Shown here piece by piece: positions 1 to 5,262 of a DNA stretch of 5,262 nt. Under the pieces are notes generated by a model, which saw only the letters and a list, made by a program, of their open reading frames with translations, did not search any database and was not told the origin of the DNA. Each line of letters starts with the position of its first letter. Position 1 is the first letter of the stretch. The position numbers and the translations under genes are program-made. Source of the DNA: a bacterium (lineage in GTDB: Bacteria; AUK180); NCBI GenBank assembly GCA_021162505.1, contig JAGGYO010000309.1:1-5262 (forward strand), in the 5' to 3' direction.

Positions 1-150
1 AATATAAGAAAGATTAACGAAAATGCAAAAAATAATTTTAGATACAATTTTAATATATGTTTTAGCTCCATAATATTTTTATATCATAAAAATAATAATT
101 TTTCAATAGTGATAGTGTATAATTACAATATACAAATAAGAATTCTATCT
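1..150. other. Non-coding AT-rich flank downstream of the permease
   Basis: No open frame with protein-like content and no RNA gene is visible. The only inverted repeat is A/T-only (88-103, AAAAAT/ATTTTT around a four-base loop), too weak to call a terminator. A tandem hexamer ATAGTG occurs twice at 106-117. Where the permease transcript ends cannot be told from this stretch. Confidence 0.5.
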
Positions 151-1491
151 TTATACCACCTTTCCCTTTATTTTAAATAGTTTATCCGTATTGAAAATGA
201 GATTTAAAACAACTGCTAAAATCGTTGTTGTTGGCAACGGATCGGTAAAGAAAGTTTTAATAAATTCCGGTGCGCGGGAATACAAGCCCGGTAAAAATCC
301 GGTACTCAGACCGAAAAATAAAGAAATTCCCACCACAAAGGTCTTATGTTGATTCCATTTTTCGCTGAACATTTCCAATAAACCCGTGATTATCATAAAA
401 CAGCCTGAAAAAATAATTGATGCGCCTAAAACAGGACGAGGCATTACCGACAGAACAGATATGATCTTTGGACAGAAAGCGAAAACAACAAAAATAACCC
501 CTGCCCCCACGCTGATCCATCTACTTACGACCTTTGTAGCACCGGCTAAACCGATATTGCTTGATGATGTATCCACAGCCATTCCACCAAAAAGACCTGA
601 CAATACTGTGGAAAAACCGTCAGATAATAATCCTTTTCTAATTGGAGAAAAATTAGGTTTTTTTAAATTCGGTTCTGATATTTTCTGTGCCGCTAATAAA
701 TTACCGAAGGATTTCAACGATCCGCTGATGGCAATCACGGCAAATGGTATTATCAACCTAAAATCAAATGTTATTTTTTTAAATTCAGGTGTAATTTTCG
801 GAAGAGCAAATAAAGGAACATTCACTACTGCAGTAATATTATACCAATATTCCGGTATCAATATTATAGCGATGATCCAGCCACCTAACATTCCCAATAA
901 TAAACAGTACATTTTGATCAATCCTTTTCCCCATAAATTTGCAATTACCATGATCAATAGGGAAATGGTCCCGATCACAATATCAAGATTTCTAATTGCA
1001 TCACCATGGAATGTGAGCCCGAAGAAAGAAGAAACAGAAGATTTAATAACACTTATACCTACCATTGTTACCACAAGTCCCACAATAAATTTAGGAAATA
1101 TCTTTTTCAATTTTTCAATTATGGGAGCTAATGCCATTTCAACTAATCCTGCAAGGATTATCATACCTCGCATTAATGGGAGACCACCGATCCAGGCAGC
1201 TGATAAAGAAAGGCTGAAATAAGATGGTCCGCATAGATTCGGACAGAGATATCCCGAGCCAATGAATGGTAACCCTACTGATTGAATAATGGAGCCGATT
1301 CCCGCGGCAAGCATTGAGAAAGCAATCAAAGAATTGGTGAATGCAATACTTCCGTTCATTTGACTGGCAAATAAAATGGGAAGTCCAAGGGACATGACCA
1401 TTAAAAGAACATGTTGAAAAGATAGTACAAATAAATGCCCTATTGGCGGAACTTGATTGACCGTATATTCATAACTTTTATTATTTTTCAC
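151..1491 (-). CDS. NCS2-family (xanthine/uracil-type) permease, divergent subgroup
   Basis: This is an integral inner-membrane transporter of the nucleobase-cation symporter 2 family (Xan_ur_permease), expected to import a purine, pyrimidine or related small solute. At 446 residues with about 14 hydrophobic segments it has the usual family length and appears intact. Family marks seen are the Gln-His pair at residues 26-27 in the first membrane segment (SFQHVL), a Gly/Pro/Cys-rich segment at 78-92 (GSGYLCPNLCGPSYF), the segment-8 block around 256-272, the segment-10 block TSSSNIGLAGATKVVSR (308-324), and PRPVLGA (351-357). The segment-8 position that is Glu in UraA/XanQ appears to be Lys260, and the following Asp appears to be Asn264, so substrate and ion coupling are uncertain. 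The start is GTG at 1489-1491, preceded by AGGAG six bases upstream. An ATG five bases upstream is out of frame and stops after two codons. It is the second gene of a pair, 14 bases after the Cache lipoprotein stop. Family assignment is sure; substrate is not. Confidence 0.93.
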   Translation of the reverse strand: MKNNKSYEYTVNQVPPIGHLFVLSFQHVLLMVMSLGLPILFASQMNGSIAFTNSLIAFSMLAAGIGSIIQSVGLPFIGSGYLCPNLCGPSYFSLSLSAAWIGGLPLMRGMIILAGLVEMALAPIIEKLKKIFPKFIVGLVVTMVGISVIKSSVSSFFGLTFHGDAIRNLDIVIGTISLLIMVIANLWGKGLIKMYCLLLGMLGGWIIAIILIPEYWYNITAVVNVPLFALPKITPEFKKITFDFRLIIPFAVIAISGSLKSFGNLLAAQKISEPNLKKPNFSPIRKGLLSDGFSTVLSGLFGGMAVDTSSSNIGLAGATKVVSRWISVGAGVIFVVFAFCPKIISVLSVMPRPVLGASIIFSGCFMIITGLLEMFSEKWNQHKTFVVGISLFFGLSTGFLPGLYSRAPEFIKTFFTDPLPTTTILAVVLNLIFNTDKLFKIKGKVV

Positions 1492-1497
1492 AGCATA

Positions 1498-1502
1498 CTC
1501 CT
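1498..1502 (-). promoter_or_regulatory. Ribosome binding site deciding the GTG start of the permease
   Basis: AGGAG on the minus strand lies six bases before the GTG at 1491-1489. It falls wholly inside the 14-base gap after the lipoprotein stop codon (1508-1506). Ribosomes finishing the lipoprotein would cover this site, which favours translational coupling. The nearby ATG (1496-1494) is only one base from AGGAG, too close to be used, and reads ATG CTG TGA, so it does not compete as a gene start. Confidence 0.7.
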
Positions 1503-1505
1503 ATC

Positions 1506-2417
1506 TCAATATGGAGGGCGTGGAAGATCTGTTACCGCACACACATATATTTCTTGCTCATTATAAAGAGATTTATGGATATATAAAACTTTTTTCACAA
1601 GCTCTCTTCGGTATCTGTTCTTTGCCATAAATGCCACCCAGACACTATTCCTATGCTTAAGCTGCTTTGTAGCCTGTATAAAGGGTTTATGCCCAACCTC
1701 ATCAACACATTCCAAAAGATTAAAATTATAACCCGAATCTCCTAAAACTGGAGATATATGTATTTTCCCCTTGGGACTGAATGCGAATACATGGACATCA
1801 CGAAAATTATATTGTGAACTAGAACTTGATATTTCCGTAAAAGCTTCTTCTCCCTTTTCTTTAATTAAATTAGCAGCATCATCAACAACAATTCTAGTAA
1901 ATTCTTTTTCTTCCTGAGGATAATTTATACCACCACCAACAAAAAATACCTTGCCTTGAGGAGTTTTTACCTTAAAATTGCAAGATGACTTTGGAACTAC
2001 ATAGAATTTTCCCGGTGACCACCATGAATAGTGTACCCACCCATGAGGATTATTTTTATCCTTTAAAGCGGCTAACATCAACTGCGTAATCTTTTTTCCG
2101 TTCTTATCTGTAATAGACCACATATCTTTACCCTCTATGCCCTTTATTCCTGCATGGAAAATATTTACACCCTTCATATCATAAATATAAAGGTAATGTC
2201 CCTTGCTATTGAACAGTTCACGGTGAGCTCTAAAATAATCAATGCCTTTCATACCATCTTTTTTTAATTTGATAGAAGCATTGTAGACAAATCTTATTAA
2301 TTGTTTTGTATCGCGATATTGATACATTGATACATCTATGTCTTTATATTGGTCCTTACAGCCAAAAACCAAGGATAATATAAATAACATCACCATCCGA
2401 TTTTTTGTTTTTCTCAT
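1506..2417 (-). CDS. Exported lipoprotein with two tandem Cache-type sensor domains
   Basis: The product is predicted to be a lipid-anchored envelope protein that binds a small ligand outside the cytoplasm. Residues 1-20 form a lipoprotein signal peptide: a basic n-region (RKTKNR), a hydrophobic core (MVMLFILSLVF) and a lipobox-like V-F-G-C ending at Cys20. Two Cache-like units follow. The first spans about 38-165, with YLYIYDMKG, a DKNGK turn, the aromatic motif GWVHYSWWSPG (126-136) and VPKSS before the closing strand FFVGGGINY. The second spans about 173-297, with AANLIKEKGEEAF (181-193), VHVFAFSPKGKIH, VDEVGHKPF and a degenerate VWVAF...KKVLYIHK ending. This order matches the Cache_2/Cache_3 families known from chemoreceptors and histidine kinases. 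Here no transmembrane helix or output domain follows, so it acts as a soluble binding lobe on a lipid anchor. It begins its own unit 177 bases after the upstream gene and is followed 14 bases later by the permease. The ligand is unknown. Confidence 0.88.
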   Translation of the reverse strand: MRKTKNRMVMLFILSLVFGCKDQYKDIDVSMYQYRDTKQLIRFVYNASIKLKKDGMKGIDYFRAHRELFNSKGHYLYIYDMKGVNIFHAGIKGIEGKDMWSITDKNGKKITQLMLAALKDKNNPHGWVHYSWWSPGKFYVVPKSSCNFKVKTPQGKVFFVGGGINYPQEEKEFTRIVVDDAANLIKEKGEEAFTEISSSSSQYNFRDVHVFAFSPKGKIHISPVLGDSGYNFNLLECVDEVGHKPFIQATKQLKHRNSVWVAFMAKNRYRRELVKKVLYIHKSLYNEQEIYVCAVTDLPRPPY

Positions 2418-2421
2418 TTTA

Positions 2422-2429
2422 CCCCCTTT
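2422..2429 (-). promoter_or_regulatory. Ribosome binding site of the Cache lipoprotein
   Basis: AAAGGGGG on the minus strand lies four bases before the ATG at 2417-2415. It is a strong purine-rich Shine-Dalgarno-like match at slightly short spacing. It supports the first Met, giving a basic n-region, over the alternative Met8, which would leave no positive charges before the hydrophobic core. Confidence 0.65.
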
Positions 2430-2477
2430 ACACTATATGGCTCTTTGAATTTCCTTTTTATAATTCTCATATATGGA

Positions 2478-2505
2478 AATATAACATTTTTTACTATTTT
2501 CCCAA
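2478..2505 (-). promoter_or_regulatory. Candidate sigma70-type promoter for the lipoprotein-permease unit
   Basis: Reading the minus strand, TTGGGA (2505-2500) is followed by a 16-base spacer and TATATT (2483-2478). The -10 box is preceded by TG plus one base, the extended -10 element. The -10 matches consensus at five of six positions and the -35 at four of six. Transcription would start near 2471, leaving a leader of about 54 bases. The region is very AT-rich, so chance matches are common. The good spacing, the extended element and the position in the only sizeable spacer before the gene pair support it. Confidence 0.35.
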
Positions 2506-2594
2506 AATATTATTATAAATTTTCTGTTTTTTCCATTTAATCTCAAATATTGTATGAATGTGAGTGGGAAAAAAGTCGCTCAAACCCATTTATT

Positions 2595-5262
2595 TTATTG
2601 CCAGCCAATTATTACATTTGCAACTGCCCTTGGCTCGGGTGGGAAAGTATATATATTTTTCTCGTATTCATGATTATATGGTGAAATATTCAATGTCTTA
2701 TTGTTTACTACAAGCGTGCTGCTTCCTCCGGGATCAAACCCCATAGCAGTAATTATTCCTCTTGATAAAAGAATTTCCGCCATATCATTATGTGTAGCAC
2801 CAACAGATTCGCGTATTCTACCATTTACTGTCAGGATCGTAAGATTTCCTTTTGCATCAAATCCGACGGCGATCTTAGGACCACGCATATCCATAAAATC
2901 AAGTCTAGCCGCTTGTGTTCTAATAGAATTTTCTGTTTTCCAACCTTCTAGTTCCATATTTATACATACCTTGCCTTCATTTACAAGCATGGGACCTGCT
3001 TCAAGTGCATATTCAACATCTTTCCAGAAATGAAGTTTGAAAACAACCTCCTTTTCTATTTTATCCCACCCCTTTGGACATAAATTGTTTGGAAATGAAA
3101 AAGTTAATCCCACCGGCAAAATCTTGACATCCTCTCCTTTTTTAGTATGAATTATCTCTTTGATAATATTACCTGATAAACGATATATGACTCTTCCGTC
3201 CCCTTTAATATATTCATTAGGGTACATAAGATCATAAAAATAAGGTTTTCCTTCCAATGGATTGGAATAATTATAATTATCCTTTGTAAGAATGACCTCC
3301 TTGTTTGAAGTAACTATAGTGATACCCTGAGAACAATTTACCCGCTTCATTTTCAAAGTACCGTCAGAAAAAATACCGAGAGCGGGTTTGTTAAATAATG
3401 GAGGTGATAAAACCTTCTTTCTTGAAATGACCAGTCCAAGGGATGAGCCAATATATGCTTCCGGAATACCAAGTTTGCCAATAAGCTCAGCATTTAATAT
3501 ATAACCCCCATTCCATGCAATTTTTGGGGCTTTTCCTGTTCTTTTATGAAAAATATCACAAAACCTTAAAACGGTCATAGTTTCATTTTTTCCTCCGACC
3601 ATAATACGAAATTTCCATTTTTGCTTTTTATCTTCTATTGGAACCTTCGCTATAACGCCTGCCCAAGGTAATCCATCACTATAAACTCCCATTATATTTG
3701 ATGTTAAAATATTTTCTTTCTTGCTTTTCTCGGAAATAAGAGATTTCAATACCTTCATTATAGGTGAACCGTTTGTTTCCGCATCCTGTTTAAGAATTTC
3801 AAGCAGTTTTTTTTCACCATATTTTTTTGCAAGTTTTTTGAAGACAACACTTTTCAATGCATCGCTGAAATCTTTACAGGTTTGTGTAGGAGTTGGGTAG
3901 GCAAGACAAGCTCTTAGTCCTGCGGGAACCCATTGCAAATAAGCACTTTCAATGGGGATTCCCATTATTTTTGATGCTAATATTTTTGTAACTTTTCCAA
4001 TATGAAATGTTTCAAGATCAACAATATCCGTCATCATTGCAGAATGATCTCCACTTGCAATAATAAATCCATTTCTTTCTTTTACATTTTTAAGCACTTG
4101 TAATGCCTTTTTCCCAAGTTGTTCAAAATGCACACCTACTGTTACCTGATTACTTTTAATTATTTTACACAATCCATACTCAAATAGAAGTTTGATCTCT
4201 GATTTTGTAGATGCTGAAATATAGCTCTTTAATGCATCCGCAGTAACTGATAATCCTATTGGAACACTATGTTTGATGATATAGATCGGTGCAATGTTTT
4301 TAGCAGCATCAAGGTGGTTTGTTGTAAGTTCTTCGTCTATTTTTAAGCCAAGACGCTTACGCAAGGGCTGAAGGACAAAAAATTCCATTTCATAATTTAT
4401 GTAATTGCCAGGAAATAATGCTATAGGAACATTCTCCGCAAGTCTTTTTTTTAATCTTTTTTTATGATCTATAATAAGCTCGAAACTATTCGTGAGTTGG
4501 AATATTGCATGATCAAATTCAGACAATACTCCAATTTCTTTATTAAAATCCAAACACGGCGGCGGAGATGCAATTTTATTGAAAAGAATAGTAATAACAC
4601 CGGTAAGTTCTTGAAATGTTAGATCCCTGTATGGATAATGATTTTTATTTCTATGTCTGTAATCAAAAGAATAATCAATCCTTATATGAACATCACCATT
4701 TCTGTATAAAAATAAATTATCTACTGCATTGTAAAAATTATGCACTTTTTTCAAAGAAAGTGGGGTAGGATCAGGATTGTACTTTACAAGATTACTTGCA
4801 AATTCCATTGCCAGCCCCCTGAAACGCTGTTCTTCAACTCTAAAATAACTTGGGTCTATTAATGATTTGAGAAATATCAGAAATCTCATTTTTCCATAAC
4901 CGGGGAGATACTGTCGATTACTTGTATTTAGTATATATTTGAGGTTTTTACTTCCCGTCTCTGTGATCTGATCATTCTGTTGAAAAGCCCAGATTGCTAA
5001 TTTCATATTATCCGTATTATCACAAAGTTGAAGAAATAATTTATATAATATATATTTAATGTTTTTTACCATTACATCTAGGTTATAGCGGTTCTTAACT
5101 ACCATTTTATTATGCTCCATTTCCCTCATATAATCTTGTGGATAGAGTACATAATTTACAACTTTATCTATAACCTTATTGTTTATGTTATCATTAATAA
5201 ATTCAATAAGCTTCAGCCTTTTTTCAGACGGAAGATGTTCCCCAATTACATATGAGTATACA
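2595..5262 (-). CDS. Phosphodiester glycosidase (NAGPA-domain) protein with long uncharacterised N-terminal region; 5' end beyond window
   Basis: The first in-frame ATG is at 5129, giving 844 residues. The frame stays open for 44 more codons to the edge with protein-like sequence (for example EKRLKLIEFINDN), and no ribosome binding site precedes that ATG, so the gene is probably longer than 888 residues. Numbering below is from the 5129 Met. Residues ~480-843 form a NAGPA-type domain, the fold of the mammalian mannose-6-phosphate uncovering enzyme, which hydrolyses sugar phosphodiesters. Marks are AWNGGYI (538-544), SLGLVIS (563-569), LEAGPMLVNEGK (709-720), RTQAARLDF (737-745), KIAVGFDAKGNL (752-763), the GFDPGGSSTLVV core (797-808) and EPRAVANVI near the C-terminus. 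Residues ~225-405 faintly resemble LpxL/HtrB acyltransferases (VPIALFPGNYINYE, then IASGDHSAM about 110 residues later) but lack the catalytic His. Residues 1-225 are unrecognised. With the N-terminus missing, the cellular location cannot be judged. The glycosidase domain is confident; the physiological substrate is unknown. Confidence 0.9.
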   Translation of the reverse strand, partial: VYSYVIGEHLPSEKRLKLIEFINDNINNKVIDKVVNYVLYPQDYMREMEHNKMVVKNRYNLDVMVKNIKYILYKLFLQLCDNTDNMKLAIWAFQQNDQITETGSKNLKYILNTSNRQYLPGYGKMRFLIFLKSLIDPSYFRVEEQRFRGLAMEFASNLVKYNPDPTPLSLKKVHNFYNAVDNLFLYRNGDVHIRIDYSFDYRHRNKNHYPYRDLTFQELTGVITILFNKIASPPPCLDFNKEIGVLSEFDHAIFQLTNSFELIIDHKKRLKKRLAENVPIALFPGNYINYEMEFFVLQPLRKRLGLKIDEELTTNHLDAAKNIAPIYIIKHSVPIGLSVTADALKSYISASTKSEIKLLFEYGLCKIIKSNQVTVGVHFEQLGKKALQVLKNVKERNGFIIASGDHSAMMTDIVDLETFHIGKVTKILASKIMGIPIESAYLQWVPAGLRACLAYPTPTQTCKDFSDALKSVVFKKLAKKYGEKKLLEILKQDAETNGSPIMKVLKSLISEKSKKENILTSNIMGVYSDGLPWAGVIAKVPIEDKKQKWKFRIMVGGKNETMTVLRFCDIFHKRTGKAPKIAWNGGYILNAELIGKLGIPEAYIGSSLGLVISRKKVLSPPLFNKPALGIFSDGTLKMKRVNCSQGITIVTSNKEVILTKDNYNYSNPLEGKPYFYDLMYPNEYIKGDGRVIYRLSGNIIKEIIHTKKGEDVKILPVGLTFSFPNNLCPKGWDKIEKEVVFKLHFWKDVEYALEAGPMLVNEGKVCINMELEGWKTENSIRTQAARLDFMDMRGPKIAVGFDAKGNLTILTVNGRIRESVGATHNDMAEILLSRGIITAMGFDPGGSSTLVVNNKTLNISPYNHEYEKNIYTFPPEPRAVANVIIGWQ

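Noticed and set aside
88..103. AAAAAT-AATA-ATTTTT inverted repeat downstream of the permease as a terminator
   Set aside because: The stem is only A:T pairs and short. Such repeats are expected by chance in sequence this AT-rich.
386..1222. A 278-codon open frame on the plus strand inside the permease gene
   Set aside because: It is antisense to a clearly conserved NCS2 permease. The translation is low-complexity (rich in I, N, P, T) with no recognisable domain and no convincing ribosome binding site, as expected for the mirror of a hydrophobic protein.
2434..2476. Direct repeat TATATGG (2434-2440 and 2470-2476) as a possible operator pair upstream of the lipoprotein
   Set aside because: It is a seven-base AT-rich match with no extension or symmetry, so chance is a sufficient explanation.
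2566..2588. GGG...CCC inverted repeat with T-run after the glycosidase stop as an intrinsic terminator
   Set aside because: On the transcribed strand the stem has only four pairs and an 18-base loop, and the T-run lies in the loop instead of after the stem.
2564..3033. Two short plus-strand open frames (60 and 110 codons) over the end of the glycosidase gene
   Set aside because: They are antisense to the most conserved part of the NAGPA domain, and neither has recognisable protein features.
1..5262. CRISPR array, insertion sequence, tRNA or rRNA gene, attachment site
   Set aside because: No regularly spaced repeats, transposase-like coding, terminal inverted repeats or tRNA cloverleaf elements were seen on either strand.

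Overview
The window is AT-rich (roughly one third G+C by eye). All three genes it supports lie on the minus strand, so transcription runs from the right edge toward position 1. The lipoprotein signal peptide with a loose lipobox, the bacterial Shine-Dalgarno sites and the NCS2-type permease point to a bacterium, probably one with an outer membrane or at least a lipoprotein export route. I cannot name the phylum. The permissive lipobox (V-F-G-C) and A/T-rich codon use would fit a spirochaete or a similar AT-rich lineage, but this is only suggestive.

Right part (2595 to the right edge): one long gene, cut off at its 5' end by the window. Its C-terminal ~360 residues are a well-conserved phosphodiester glycosidase (NAGPA-type) domain. 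The preceding ~480 residues match nothing I recognise with confidence. A central stretch (3915-4457) has spacing and block patterns reminiscent of LpxL/HtrB-type acyltransferases, but without the catalytic histidine. The reading frame stays open upstream of the first ATG (position 5129) to the window edge, so the true start is probably outside.

Middle (2418-2594): a 177-bp spacer. It has a plausible extended -10 promoter for the downstream pair and a strong purine-rich ribosome binding site. No convincing terminator for the long gene was found.

Left part (151-2417): a two-gene unit. The first gene encodes an exported lipoprotein made of two tandem Cache-type sensor domains with no membrane-spanning or signalling output domain. 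Only 14 bases after its stop comes a GTG-started NCS2 (xanthine/uracil-type) permease. The permease's ribosome binding site lies entirely within that 14-base gap, so the two are very likely co-transcribed and perhaps translationally coupled. The simplest joint model is an envelope-anchored ligand-binding lipoprotein working with a nucleobase-type transporter. The permease belongs to a divergent NCS2 subgroup in which the usual acidic residues of membrane segment 8 are Lys and Asn, so its substrate and coupling ion should not be assumed from UraA or XanQ. Positions 1-150 hold no gene and no clear terminator.
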